A stretch of 64,000 nucleotides of DNA from Paenibacillus uliginis N3/975 (GCF_900177425.1 NZ_LT840184.1:3388263-3452262), one strand, 5' to 3'; positions 8,858 to 17,452 are shown, numbered from the stretch's first letter. Program-made: numbers and translations. Notes: generated from the sequence alone by a model not told the origin.

Positions 8858-10225
8858 ATGAAACGTATTGGAAAAAGATCCTTCACCCTGCTTCTGCTCG
8901 CTTGTATGATGATTGTGAGTTCAGCCTGTGGAAGCAACGGTTCACCGAAAGTTGCTGAAACAGCCGCTGCCGCTGACTCTGGAACCGCCAAGGATCCTGT
9001 AAAAGTTGTGTGGTGGCATTCCATGAGCGGGGATCTCGGAAAAGTAGCGGACAAGCTAATCTCGGACTTCAATGCGGCGCATCCGGATATTCAGGTAGAG
9101 GGTGTGTTCCAGGGAACGTACGATGAAAGCTTGAACAAGCTGAAGGCTTCTCTTGGCTCAGACAGCGGTCCGGCGATGATCCAGGTGTATGAAATCGGTA
9201 GCCGCTTCATGATGGATACCAAAGCGATTAAGCCTGTTCAAGATTTTATAGATGCTGAACAATATGATATCTCCAGTCTTGAGCCAAATATTAAAAATTA
9301 CTACACTTTCGATGACAAGCTGTACTCCATGCCTTTCAATTCGTCCAACCCGATTCTTTATTACAATAAAGATGCCTTTAAAGCTGCTGGGTTGGATCCG
9401 GAAAATCCTCCAAAAACCTACGAGGAAGTAGCTGCAGCTGCTAAGAAGTTGACTAAAGACGGAATAACAGGCGCCTCCTTTGCAATTTACGGATGGTTTA
9501 TGGAGCAGTTTTTTGCCAACCAAGGCGCTGAGCTGCTGAACAACGGAAACGGTCGCAGTTCGCTTTCAACAGCTTCTCAGGTAAACAGTAAGGCTGGTGT
9601 GGAGACGCTCGAATGGTGGAAAGGAATGCTTAATGATAAATCCCTTCTGAACCTTGGACGTAAAACCGATGACACTAAAATAGCATTTGCTGCTGGACAA
9701 GTTGCCATGACGTTGGACTCTACCGCCTCCCTACGCGGCATCGTCAGCGCTTCTGAAGGCAAGTTCGAAGTTGGAACAGCCTTCTTGCCTAAACCGTCAA
9801 ACGGTGGCAAAGGCGGCGTAATCATCGGCGGAGCAAGCCTGTGGCTGCTTGGCAACAAGTCTGAGGCTGAGCAAAAAGGTGCCTGGGAATTCATGAAGTA
9901 CCTTGCCGAACCGAAAACACAAGCTTACTGGCATGTAAATACAGGCTATTTCCCGGTAACCACCAAAGCCTATGACGAACCCATTGTGAAGGAAAACCTA
10001 GAGAAATACCCTCAGTTCCAAACTGCCGTCGACCAACTCCATCAAACAGAACCGAATTTAGCCACTCAAGGTGCTGTCATGGGCGTATTCCCTGAGGCTA
10101 GACAAATCACGGAAACGGCCATAGAAGAAGTATTAAATGGACAAAAATCACCACAGGAAGCATTGGATAAAGCAGCTGCAGAAATAACATCCAAAATCGA
10201 AATTTATAATAAAACTGTGAAGTAA
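8858..10225 (+). CDS. extracellular substrate-binding lipoprotein, UgpB-like
   Basis: A 455-residue cluster-B binding protein with lipoprotein signal and lipobox (VSSAC, Cys about residue 24). The mature start KVVWWHSMSGDLGKVADKLISDF and the AMIQVYEIGSRFMMDTKAIKPV segment follow the pattern of UgpB (WHSM, QVYEVGT, AIKPV). This supports a glycerol-3-phosphate or glycerophosphodiester ligand over maltose-type sugars, though binding-site residues cannot be verified here. AAAGGGAGAG precedes the ATG. With the two upstream permeases it makes an importer, and the alkaline phosphatase at 3874 may supply a phosphate-scavenging context. I saw no clear PhoP boxes before this gene or before 6946. Confidence 0.85.
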   Translation: MKRIGKRSFTLLLLACMMIVSSACGSNGSPKVAETAAAADSGTAKDPVKVVWWHSMSGDLGKVADKLISDFNAAHPDIQVEGVFQGTYDESLNKLKASLGSDSGPAMIQVYEIGSRFMMDTKAIKPVQDFIDAEQYDISSLEPNIKNYYTFDDKLYSMPFNSSNPILYYNKDAFKAAGLDPENPPKTYEEVAAAAKKLTKDGITGASFAIYGWFMEQFFANQGAELLNNGNGRSSLSTASQVNSKAGVETLEWWKGMLNDKSLLNLGRKTDDTKIAFAAGQVAMTLDSTASLRGIVSASEGKFEVGTAFLPKPSNGGKGGVIIGGASLWLLGNKSEAEQKGAWEFMKYLAEPKTQAYWHVNTGYFPVTTKAYDEPIVKENLEKYPQFQTAVDQLHQTEPNLATQGAVMGVFPEARQITETAIEEVLNGQKSPQEALDKAAAEITSKIEIYNKTVK

Positions 10226-10237
10226 CTTCTCATCAAC

Positions 10238-10286
10238 GACAAAAGGAGTGTCCAGGTCAATAGACCTTTAGGACACTCCTTTTGTC
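10238..10286 (+). terminator. terminator after the Ugp-like operon
   Basis: A 16-bp perfect stem (GACAAAAGGAGTGTCC with its complement) encloses a second small AGGTC/GACCT stem and is followed by T-rich sequence. It lies between convergent genes and could act in both directions. Confidence 0.85.
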
Positions 10287-10300
10287 TGTGTTTCATAATA

Positions 10301-11377
10301 TTATCTAAAAGAAAACATGATTCCACAATATATTGCAACCGCTGCACCCAACCCGGTCAGGAGAACGATACTAGCACGCTTATTTCGCTTAAACAGAGTT
10401 ACCATAAATGTTAAGAGCGCAAGCCCGATCAGAAGCAGTAATAGGCCTGGCAAGCTCCAACCAAAGCTTAGCGGCTTTCCTTCGAAACCAGGGTGTAACC
10501 ATTTAAATATGGTGGCAGCATCAGAGGTGGTTAATGATACAGTCTGATCATGTGGTGCAGGCTGTTGGTTCATATACCCCGTCACAATGTAGATCAGCCA
10601 GAGTATGACTCCTTCGCTTCTTACCCAGATGGCGGGTCTAAACCCCTGGTCACGAATCAGCTTTCTTTTCATCAGGTTCCCGTTAATAAAGGCAAATACA
10701 AGAAGCGGGATAATCAGAATATGTTTGATCAAGAGTGCTTGACCATATGGCAGCACCCAACTGTTAACGAGGTCAGGTGTCACTCCACTCATGAGAAACA
10801 GTCCGGAGCCCACGACAAGAAGAACACAGATAATCGCTAAGGGATGGAACCATTTTAGAAAAGCGCCCCATCCTTCCGTTCCTCTATTAAACCAGCCAAC
10901 AATAAGAAGTGTCCCTGTCCATACAGCCATGGCGGTAAAATGCCCAAAAAAGGCCATTTCACCTTTAAATCCGAACAAGGAAGCCGCGTGGTTGAACGAA
11001 GACATCGCGGCGGAGATCCCAAATAAACAAATAGGCAACAGCCAACGCATGGCAGCCTTTGGTCTTCGATGGACAATAACCGTTAGTACAGCCATTAGAA
11101 TAGAAAGTCCGGCAATCCAGGCGTATCTCTCCCCTTCCCTGAAGGAGAACATAACCGCCTCAAACGATTGGGAAAATCCAACATCGTCCTTAAAAAACAT
11201 GATGATCTGCAGAATCGGTATAAAGGCGCATAAAGCTACACTGAGAGCAGCGACAGGTCCAAGCCAGACTGGAAATTTGATTTCTGGTTTCTTGGATTCT
11301 GGTATGAAGGAAAGAACGGTAATGCCCGCCAATAGTGAATATCCTAAATATAGCAGCGGCTCACTAATCCAGTACAT
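10301..11377 (-). CDS. copper resistance CopD-family membrane protein
   Basis: A 358-residue polytopic protein with about eight to nine hydrophobic helices. The C-terminal half belongs to the CopD domain (MAVWTGTLLIVGWFNRGTEGW, LVVGSGLFLMSGVTP, LIKHILIIPLLVFAFINGNL, with conserved His and Met). The family moves copper across the membrane together with CopC. Its start lies four bases after the copC stop, so the two are cotranscribed. In Bacillus the equivalent CopC and CopD domains are fused in YcnJ; here they are separate genes. Substrate specificity is inferred from the family. Confidence 0.85.
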   Translation of the reverse strand: MYWISEPLLYLGYSLLAGITVLSFIPESKKPEIKFPVWLGPVAALSVALCAFIPILQIIMFFKDDVGFSQSFEAVMFSFREGERYAWIAGLSILMAVLTVIVHRRPKAAMRWLLPICLFGISAAMSSFNHAASLFGFKGEMAFFGHFTAMAVWTGTLLIVGWFNRGTEGWGAFLKWFHPLAIICVLLVVGSGLFLMSGVTPDLVNSWVLPYGQALLIKHILIIPLLVFAFINGNLMKRKLIRDQGFRPAIWVRSEGVILWLIYIVTGYMNQQPAPHDQTVSLTTSDAATIFKWLHPGFEGKPLSFGWSLPGLLLLLIGLALLTFMVTLFKRNKRASIVLLTGLGAAVAIYCGIMFSFR

Positions 11378-11380
11378 AGA

Positions 11381-12049
11381 TCACCGTTTTTTCCGGGATT
11401 GTTTAAGAGCAAAGTAGACTCCAATAACAGCTATGACCACAATGATCGCAATCCATAAGGTATTTCCAGATCCCGATTCATCAGCACCCGATGAAGATTG
11501 AGGCTGTTCGGCAGGTGTGTTATCGGCTGCAGCAGCTTCATCCGTATTCGTTGGGGTTGGAGTTTCATCCGGTTTCTCTTGATCTGTATTTGTATCGCCG
11601 GCTGCATTCTCTTGCTTATCCGTAGTATTTTCATCAGCGTTATCTTTTACTGCATCTGGAGTTTCTTTTGGAGTTTCTTTTGGGGCTTCTACTTGGAAAG
11701 CATAAGTACCTTTCACAGGGTGACCGTCACGACCAACGATTTTCCACTCCACTGTGTAGGACCCGGAGTCCAAAGGTTTTTCCAAAGAAGCTTTTAAAAG
11801 ATTCTCTTCAACCTTTACCTCTGCTGTATCCAATTTTTCACCCTTATCATTTTTAATACTTAATGTGCTTAATGTTGAGTCAATCTTTTCATTAAACGAC
11901 AAGCTGAGATCTTGCACGGCTTCGGTCACTTTAGCATCAGCTTCGGGAATACTTGATTGTAGTTTCGAATGCGCCCAAGTGCCTGCTGGAAAAGCAAAAA
12001 CAAGTAGCATAGAAAACAGTATGATTACGGATTTGAATGATTTCAACAA
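11381..12049 (-). CDS. CopC-type copper-binding protein with C-terminal membrane anchor
   Basis: This is a 222-residue exported protein. The signal peptide ends at WA, so the mature chain starts with His (HSKLQSSIPEADAKV), the N-terminal copper ligand of CopC proteins. The CopC beta-sandwich covers about 27-120, including GRDGHPVKGTYAF. A 70-residue acidic Pro/Thr/Glu/Asp linker and a C-terminal helix (LWIAIIVVIAVIGVYFAL) with an RKKR tail follow, which fits anchoring on the outer face of the membrane. The start is TTG behind AAGGAGG; the next codon is also TTG and could be used. It is the first gene of a copCD pair. Confidence 0.85.
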   Translation of the reverse strand: MLKSFKSVIILFSMLLVFAFPAGTWAHSKLQSSIPEADAKVTEAVQDLSLSFNEKIDSTLSTLSIKNDKGEKLDTAEVKVEENLLKASLEKPLDSGSYTVEWKIVGRDGHPVKGTYAFQVEAPKETPKETPDAVKDNADENTTDKQENAAGDTNTDQEKPDETPTPTNTDEAAAADNTPAEQPQSSSGADESGSGNTLWIAIIVVIAVIGVYFALKQSRKKR

Positions 12050-12175
12050 TGTTCCTCCTTCTTTGACGAGAACTATTTAAAATTTTAATCTTCCTCATAA
12101 TAACAAAGACATGCTAGCAAAGCTAATGAGCAATTTGTGAATAATTAAAAACACATCGGATATGTAAGGATTATA

Positions 12176-12203
12176 GTTTACATAATATTTTTTATGTTAA
12201 ACA
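12176..12203 (+). repeat. dif-like 28-bp site 1
   Basis: AGTTTACATAA, six bases (TATTTT), then TTATGTTAAAC. The arms match as an inverted repeat at 8 of 11 positions. The first arm equals the XerD arm of Bacillus subtilis dif on the opposite strand. Three more sites in the window share GTTTACATAA. Confidence 0.5.
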
Positions 12204-12211
12204 TTTTAACA

Positions 12212-12243
12212 AAAAAGACCCCAGCTTTAATTAAGCTGAAATC
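12212..12243 (-). terminator. terminator of the DinB gene
   Basis: CAGCTT-TAATT-AAGCTG hairpin. On the minus strand it is followed by GGGTCTTTTTTG. It lies just after the stop codon at 12258. Confidence 0.75.
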
Positions 12244-12257
12244 TTCATTGGTTAATC

Positions 12258-12803
12258 CTATTTTCTTACGACATCTTCTAGATTCTTCTTTAATCGGTCT
12301 TTCTGCAGTAAATGATGACGGTAATGCATCTCAACCAACAAGAACCATTCCTTTCCGTTTAGGGCGCCAAAATGAGGATGTGATACGGTTTGAGATAGTG
12401 ATAATTTAGTCAGAGCGGGCTCGATCTCCTTCATGCGTTGCAGCACCTTGTGAAGTCCCTCCACGATCTGCTCCTTATCTTTCGGCTGGGCTGGAGTATA
12501 TTGTGGTGAAGGCGGTACGTGAATTCGTACCGGAGGAAAGCTTCCCTGTGCAAATATAGCCTTACCTGCCTCCGTTTTTTCACCTGTTAAAGTACTCTCC
12601 TCCCCGCTTGAGCTCATGCATAACTCTATATTTCGAATCTGCATGAACATAGCTGACTGAATCAAATGAACGTACATTTGTCCAAGCGACCATTCTTCAT
12701 CATTGGATTTTCTTGTTAGTTGCTCCTCACTAAAGCCCGATAATTCATCAAGGTAGACATTTGTGAGTTCTTCCAATCTGTGTAAAGAATCATTAGTATT
12801 CAT
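12258..12803 (-). CDS. DinB-family protein
   Basis: A 181-residue cytosolic four-helix-bundle protein of the DinB/YfiT group. The pattern of His residues that binds a metal in this family is partly visible (GQMYVHLIQS near 50 and MHYRHHLLQK near 160). Members include bacillithiol-dependent transferases and hydrolases, but many are uncharacterised, and nothing here fixes the reaction. The ATG follows GGAGATG. A WYL regulator gene lies upstream on the same strand, separated by a terminator, so cotranscription is not certain. Confidence 0.8.
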   Translation of the reverse strand: MNTNDSLHRLEELTNVYLDELSGFSEEQLTRKSNDEEWSLGQMYVHLIQSAMFMQIRNIELCMSSSGEESTLTGEKTEAGKAIFAQGSFPPVRIHVPPSPQYTPAQPKDKEQIVEGLHKVLQRMKEIEPALTKLSLSQTVSHPHFGALNGKEWFLLVEMHYRHHLLQKDRLKKNLEDVVRK

Positions 12804-12841
12804 AGATATAACATCTCCTTCTCATCATTTGGCTTTATCAT

Positions 12842-12877
12842 ATAAAAACGCTACTGACAGCGTTATGTCAGTAGCGT
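12842..12877 (-). terminator. terminator overlapping the end of the WYL regulator gene
   Basis: ACGCTACTGACA pairs perfectly with TGTCAGTAGCGT and is followed by TTTTTATA on the minus strand. The hairpin starts within the last codons of the gene, whose TGA is at 12868-12870. Confidence 0.88.
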
Positions 12878-13818
12878 CTCAACAATTTTTCAGCTTCTTC
12901 TCGAACCCGATTTCGTAAAGAATCAGGCTCCAGTACGACAATGTCTGCTCCCCATTGAAGTAGCCATGGCAGCAGCTCCTCAATGTGGCGTACTCGGAAG
13001 GTGGCATGCAAGCCATCTATGATGTCCGAAAATTCTTCTAAGTAAAAGTTGTTACATTCCTTAATTTTATGTGCAATACCCCGATCTGCTTGAATCCGAA
13101 CTGTAATGTGACGATCATCCATCGGTGCATATTCTTGTAAATTGAAACTAGAAGGAAAAGTGAATTGATCCTCAAGAACGGAAAGTTCCTGCATCCGCGT
13201 CAAACGGAAATGGCGAAGTTCTTGTCTTAAATCACAATGCCCAACCAAGACCCACGAACCGTTAACAAGCACAAGACCATATGGAGCAACGGTGCGAATG
13301 CTGTGACGACTCTCACTAGCTGTGGAGTGGACTTTGGTATACTTGAAGGATACCTTGCGTTTTTCTAATATAACTCGGCGCAAAGCTTCAACATATTCTT
13401 TCTCACGAACACTATTCTCTGATGATTTATCGGATGCAAGAAGTCTCATGGTTGTACGTACTCTTGCTGCTTCTTTCCGGACGCTGTCCGGTAAGACAGC
13501 CTCAATCTTACTTCGGGAGCTCTGAGCATGTTTCCCATAGCCGGTATCCAACTTGTGCTCAATAAAGCCGGTACCAATCAGCAGCGCAACAGCTTCTTCC
13601 ACCGTGAAACTCAGTGGCGGAAGAAAGTATCCTTCCATTAAGGAATATCCTAGACCGGTAGAACCTACAATAGGCACTCCAGCCTCACACAGCGCTTGAA
13701 TATCTCGATATATCGTTCTTTTACTCGTCTCAAATGTAGCCGCCAGATCTTCTGCGCGCAGCACCCGGTTGCGCTGCAGCTCAAGAATGATTGCTAGCAG
13801 ACGGTCTGTTTTGTTCAC
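12868..13818 (-). CDS. YafY-type HTH/WYL-domain transcriptional regulator
   Basis: A 316-residue regulator with an N-terminal winged helix (about 1-60; LAATFETSKRTIYRDIQALCEAGVPIVG) and a WYL domain (about 140-230; APYGLVLVNGSWVLVGHCDLRQELRHFRLTRM), followed by a WCX-type tail. WYL proteins bind nucleotide or other ligands and control diverse stress genes. The GTG start lies behind AAAGGATG. Its targets may include the DinB gene downstream on the same strand, but that is only positional inference. The full length agrees with intact family members. Confidence 0.88.
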   Translation of the reverse strand: MNKTDRLLAIILELQRNRVLRAEDLAATFETSKRTIYRDIQALCEAGVPIVGSTGLGYSLMEGYFLPPLSFTVEEAVALLIGTGFIEHKLDTGYGKHAQSSRSKIEAVLPDSVRKEAARVRTTMRLLASDKSSENSVREKEYVEALRRVILEKRKVSFKYTKVHSTASESRHSIRTVAPYGLVLVNGSWVLVGHCDLRQELRHFRLTRMQELSVLEDQFTFPSSFNLQEYAPMDDRHITVRIQADRGIAHKIKECNNFYLEEFSDIIDGLHATFRVRHIEELLPWLLQWGADIVVLEPDSLRNRVREEAEKLLRRY

Positions 13819-13939
13819 AACAGCTGCATCCTTTCATGTTTTTAACCATTAGAAATATGTATTCTATCTATCAATTTCCAGAATCCCGGAAATGCGATTC
13901 TCGTTAATTCATTCTATAAATATTTAATAGTGTTAATCA

Positions 13940-14689
13940 TTATTCTTCGTATATCATTTTTCGAGTCATTCCGCCATCCACAACCAAATGCGAGCCGGTA
14001 ACAAAGGTATTCTCAGGATCTGTTAGATAGAAGCAGGCTCGTGCAATATCATCGGGTCTTCCAACTCTTCCGGCTGGATGCTGTGCATGATCCCTCTCTG
14101 TTAATTCGTCGTACTGCCCTGTCTCAATCCATCCTGGGCTGATACAGTTGACTCTGATTCCGTCTGGCCCCAGACTGACGGCAAGCGCATGAGTCAAGGA
14201 CACGATCGCTCCTTTTGAAGCGGCATAAGCTTCGGAATTCGGCTCCGACATGACCGAACGGGTTGACGATAAATTTACAATGGAGCCGCCGTTCTCAGCG
14301 TTTCTCATATACTTGGCCGCTTCGCGGGAGACAAGAAAACAGCTGCGGGCATTACTGTTTAACACATCATCCCACTCGTTCAGAGTCAATTCATAGGGCG
14401 ATTTCCAGCGTGATACACCCGCGTTATTAATGACCATATCAATACTCCCGGTCTTTTCATAAGCAAATTTCATCAAATGGACCACATCCTCTTCTTTGCG
14501 AACATCACAAGTGGTAAAGAATGCTGAAAAGCCGTCTTGGAGCAATGCCTGCTCAACTTGACGGCCTTCATCCTCTTCCCTGTCGCTGAGAACAACTTTG
14601 GCCCCCTCGGCGGCATAGCCATGCGCTAGTCCAAGACCAATGCCTTTGACTGCACCCGTTATGACAACGGTCATGTTTTTAAATTTCAT
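13940..14689 (-). CDS. SDR-family oxidoreductase
   Basis: About 249 residues forming a classical short-chain dehydrogenase/reductase: cofactor loop TGAVKGIG (residues 11-18), NNAGVSRW near 88, catalytic Ser in VNLSSTRS and YAASK near 150-155, and the late motif CISPGWIETG. The family reduces or oxidises small carbonyls or alcohols with NAD(P)H; DREED after the second strand suggests NAD(H). The substrate is unknown. I chose ATG 14689 because AAGGAGG lies nine bases before it; the frame continues 23 codons upstream without support. No obvious partner gene is nearby. Confidence 0.87.
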   Translation of the reverse strand: MKFKNMTVVITGAVKGIGLGLAHGYAAEGAKVVLSDREEDEGRQVEQALLQDGFSAFFTTCDVRKEEDVVHLMKFAYEKTGSIDMVINNAGVSRWKSPYELTLNEWDDVLNSNARSCFLVSREAAKYMRNAENGGSIVNLSSTRSVMSEPNSEAYAASKGAIVSLTHALAVSLGPDGIRVNCISPGWIETGQYDELTERDHAQHPAGRVGRPDDIARACFYLTDPENTFVTGSHLVVDGGMTRKMIYEE

Positions 14690-14782
14690 GGGTTGTTTCC
14701 TCCTTGTGTTTGCGCACTGACCTGGGACTTGTGTTCTGTGTTCATTATTATATAACAAGGAGAGAAACAGTCCAAAAGTCTT

Positions 14783-15199
14783 TTATTTATGATTTTCAAA
14801 TCCTCGGACAGGTTCACGGTGTAATCGGGGATAACGCTCGAATCTGTAATATCGAGTCCCTTGGAAAGATAATCTTCCCTCATCTCCTTTTGCACAAATT
14901 CCAAACTCTTCTCCAGTGACTGCAAATTCCATCCGGTCTCCGCTCTCTACTTCAAAAGTCAGGTAATAGGAAGTCCGGGAACGGCTAGCCATGCTGTCAT
15001 CCGGATGACGGCTGTGTGTAACCTCGCTTCTTTTGCTGACGATTCGAGAATCCACGGTTAGCAGCGGCTGCCTGTTATTTCGGTTCCATTGCATAATGCC
15101 TTTACCTGCTGACAGTAGTATAATACCAAGCACAACAACAAAAACCACAGGCATAACACTGCCGAAAAAATCGAACATCCAATATGTTTCCGATCCCAT
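14783..15199 (-). CDS. DUF2500-family membrane protein
   Basis: A 138-residue protein with one N-terminal membrane helix (FFGSVMPVVFVVVLGIILLSAGKG), then a beta-rich domain with VDSRIVSKRSEVTHSR and YYLTFEVESGDRMEFAVTGEEFG, typical of DUF2500. The function of this family is unknown. The ATG at 15199 follows GAAGGGGGAG and starts the conserved part; nine additional upstream codons are open but lack a ribosome site. It lies before the SDR gene on the same strand with a short gap, so the two may be cotranscribed, with no clear functional link. Confidence 0.8.
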   Translation of the reverse strand: MGSETYWMFDFFGSVMPVVFVVVLGIILLSAGKGIMQWNRNNRQPLLTVDSRIVSKRSEVTHSRHPDDSMASRSRTSYYLTFEVESGDRMEFAVTGEEFGICAKGDEGRLSFQGTRYYRFERYPRLHREPVRGFENHK

Positions 15200-15342
15200 A
15201 CGGCTCCCCCTTCCGTCTTTTAGCATCCTAATTCCACCTGACTTCCTTGTCTTCGTTAGATTATATGCGCCGATTAAGACAACTTTAACTCAGGATTCGG
15301 AAAAAAAACTCGTTTGCTGTTGGACAAGGGGGTAAACATAAC

Positions 15343-15381
15343 AAAAAGCTGATGTTTGTATCGCTACAAATCACCAGCTTT
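15343..15381 (-). terminator. terminator of the Cys-rich small protein gene
   Basis: AAGCTGATGTTTGTA pairs, with two mismatches, with TACAAATCACCAGCTT. On the minus strand it is followed by TTTTTGTTATG. Confidence 0.8.
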
Positions 15382-15428
15382 AGGTCAAAAGTTGACTCTT
15401 TTTCTTCCATATTCGGTTAATCGGAGAA

Positions 15429-15617
15429 TTACTCATGAATCATTTGCAGAAATGCCTTGGTTTCGCGTTGTCCTTCATTTTCGTTTTCGATCGGAAGAAG
15501 TCCAAGTTCAGTCCAGCAGGCTTTACACTGTTCTTCAGTCTCACACAAGTGGGCATCATCACAGTTGTAGCACAGGCGAAGCAAGTTAACTGTCATCATA
15601 TCTGTTTCCATTCTCAT
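15429..15617 (-). CDS. small Cys-rich protein (possible zinc or Fe-S binding), unrecognised
   Basis: A 62-residue acidic protein with six Cys: CYNC, then C in HLCE, and CKAC after EEQ (pattern CxxC-x5-C-x5-CxxC). This spacing suggests a bound metal, but the family is not recognised. The ATG at 15617 has AGGAG at eight bases; a GTG nine bases upstream is in frame. A monocistronic unit is likely, with a terminator at 15343-15381. A TGTGA-N6-TCACA palindrome centred 41.5 bases before a plausible start point suggests activation by an Fnr/Crp-family protein, so a role in low-oxygen conditions is possible. Confidence 0.65.
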   Translation of the reverse strand: MRMETDMMTVNLLRLCYNCDDAHLCETEEQCKACWTELGLLPIENENEGQRETKAFLQMIHE

Positions 15618-15659
15618 CTCAATCACTCCTATTTGTTATTACCTCTTCTTTACACTTTT

Positions 15660-15703
15660 ATAGTAACATGATTTACGTCTCTATATTGTGATTTTTTTCA
15701 CAA
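15660..15703 (-). promoter_or_regulatory. promoter with Fnr/Rex-type palindrome
   Basis: TTGTGA-TTTTTT-TCACAA (15686-15703) is a perfect palindrome outside its centre. A TACTAT hexamer at 15660-15665 (minus strand) implies a start near 15653, which puts the palindrome centre at -41.5, the class II activator position. Fnr and Rex consensus sites overlap, so the regulator cannot be told apart. Confidence 0.6.
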
Positions 15704-15792
15704 ATGTGTGAACATTATTCAAAATGTGATAATCCAAACTTGAATCCTCATGAGCGGCGATCATCGTGACACAGGTCGTATGGAACAAGACA

Positions 15793-15890
15793 AACGTCTA
15801 TCGACATACCTCAAAGAAGACAGACCGCACTTAGTGGTAGTTTTCTTGCGAGATAAGGATGCAGTTTACTCCTACTTTCTTATCTCTAAA
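15793..15890. repeat. dispersed intergenic element, copy A
   Basis: This copy contains CGTCTATCGAC, CAAAGAAGACAGACCGCACT and TTTTCTTGCGAGATA, and ends at CTTATCTCTAAAAAAAGAC. Closely similar copies lie at 44906-44980 and 47065-47150. It has an extra 18-base segment after AGATA compared with copy C. It lies directly beyond the terminator of the minus-strand gene at 15948. The rest of the 15630-15950 gap holds only the promoter of the small Cys-rich gene. Confidence 0.85.
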
Positions 15891-15934
15891 AAAAGACTTT
15901 GCCACTGCTGTTCAGGCTTGCAGTGACAAAGTCT
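15888..15934 (-). terminator. terminator of the BNR/Ycf48-like lipoprotein gene
   Basis: AGACTTTGCCACTG pairs with CAGTGACAAAGTCT and is followed by seven T on the minus strand. Confidence 0.85.
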
Positions 15935-15947
15935 ACACATGATTGAT

Positions 15948-17237
15948 TTATCTAATTCTCCAGGTTTCTCCACCGTCCATGCTTAGAAGAAGCCGGGATC
16001 GCTTCGCATCAGTGGTTTCAACAAGCATCCATCCTACTTCGGAGGAGGCAAACTCCATTTTTGAAACGATTGGATAATCTGCGAGATGTTTACCCAGTTC
16101 AGGATCAGCTGGGTATGGTGTCCAAGTCTTCCCCATATTCTCCGAGCGATAAACGATACCATCGATCATGCTCCAGCCTTCATTGAGACGTCTAAATACG
16201 GGACTTAGTGTACCGCTCGTGCTTTTAGGTTTCAGAGGGAAAGATACAACGTTCCATGACTCTCCGCTGTCTGAAGAGAAATATCCCAAGTATTCGGTAC
16301 TATTTGCGTTTAAGCAGGTTACGGGAACCCATACATCATTCGTACTACCAAGGAACTTCGGTACTCCGGGTATGTAGGACTTACACATTTTCATTTGGTC
16401 ATCCTGAAAAACCAGCTTAGAAGAGTTCCATTTTGTGCCTCCGTCTCTCGTAACATACAGTTTCGAGCCCTGTGTTTCCTTCACGGTAGCAAATCCAGTT
16501 ATAGCGTTGGCAAATGTCATACCTACTATTAAACCTGTTCGCGGAATAACCGTGCCTGGAATACGAGAGGCGGGATAATCTGAATTCTGCATAATGTTGG
16601 ACCATTTACCGCCATTATCATTCGTCCGGAATAAAGCCTTTTCCTCCGAGCCCGGAGAAGCCCCCCCAGAGGCCATCACCCAGCCGTTCTCGGATGAAGA
16701 GAACGAAAGAGCCGTCACTTTTTCCGTACCAGGTAAAGATGAGAGCTTCCATTCACTCCCCCCGTTATTCGTGTTCAGAAGCATGGTATCCTGACTCCCT
16801 ACTCCGTTTCGGACGATCCAGCCATGGTCTTTATCTGTAAACACAATATCCTGTCCGTACACAGGCCTATCTACAAAATTAATGTTGGGTGAAGGGGAAA
16901 TATCAACCCACGTCTCTCCAAAATCTTCAGTAAGGTACAAACGTATAGAGGTTTTCGTCAGTCCCCATGCGATTCCTTCGGAATCACTTAGCATATGGAA
17001 ATCGGTTAGTCTTGTCTGTATTTGATATTTACTTTTCTCCTCAGGTGCTTTATTGGCTGTTTCGGGTGTTACCACGGTTAAGGTCTGTCCATCCTCAACA
17101 GATTCCGTTTCTTGCTGAATAACGGATGGTTCCACCGCTGTCGGTTTAGATGACGTTGATGAACAAGCAGTCAGTAAAAAAATGAATATGGTTAGCAATA
17201 ATATGCTTCGACAGTACGAATGATTGCGTAATATCAA
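15948..17237 (-). CDS. BNR/Ycf48-like beta-propeller lipoprotein
   Basis: A 429-residue lipoprotein: signal peptide with lipobox LLTAC (Cys about 25), a 50-residue acidic linker, then repeated blades with Asp-box-like signatures (EDFGETWVDIS, TNDNGGKWSN, TRDGGTKWNSSK, SSDSGESWNVV, SENMGKTWTPY, SMDGGETWRI) characteristic of BNR and Ycf48-like propellers. Such proteins occur as surface proteins of unknown ligand in Paenibacillus; relatives in phototrophs assist photosystem II assembly, which cannot apply here. It is probably anchored on the outer membrane face. The TTG start follows AAGGAGG. It is monocistronic with a clear terminator. Confidence 0.85.
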   Translation of the reverse strand: MILRNHSYCRSILLLTIFIFLLTACSSTSSKPTAVEPSVIQQETESVEDGQTLTVVTPETANKAPEEKSKYQIQTRLTDFHMLSDSEGIAWGLTKTSIRLYLTEDFGETWVDISPSPNINFVDRPVYGQDIVFTDKDHGWIVRNGVGSQDTMLLNTNNGGSEWKLSSLPGTEKVTALSFSSSENGWVMASGGASPGSEEKALFRTNDNGGKWSNIMQNSDYPASRIPGTVIPRTGLIVGMTFANAITGFATVKETQGSKLYVTRDGGTKWNSSKLVFQDDQMKMCKSYIPGVPKFLGSTNDVWVPVTCLNANSTEYLGYFSSDSGESWNVVSFPLKPKSTSGTLSPVFRRLNEGWSMIDGIVYRSENMGKTWTPYPADPELGKHLADYPIVSKMEFASSEVGWMLVETTDAKRSRLLLSMDGGETWRIR

Positions 17238-17437
17238 GCAGTTTCCTCCTTCGTATCGCCCCTTGCGTTTTGATGTCTCGTTTTCGTGTCGCGTTTTCGG
17301 TCATTATATCATAATCTCAATATGTTTACAGAACGGAACCTTTTCAGACTGTTAACAATTTTGTATCCTATTTATCTAATATTTACAAGCTGTGTATAGA
17401 TGCATAAGGAACGCTCTTCCATGGAAAACTTCACAAT

Positions 17438-17452
17438 ATGCTGATTCAGCAT
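17438..17452. promoter_or_regulatory. perfect 15-bp palindrome before tlp
   Basis: ATGCTGA-T-TCAGCAT lies about 20 bases before the tlp ribosome-binding site. It could be an operator or a leader hairpin. No T-tract follows, so it is not a terminator. Confidence 0.35.

Noticed and set aside
10791..11417. 208-codon plus-strand open frame opposite copD
   Set aside because: It is antisense to the CopD gene and shows no signal, membrane or domain pattern.
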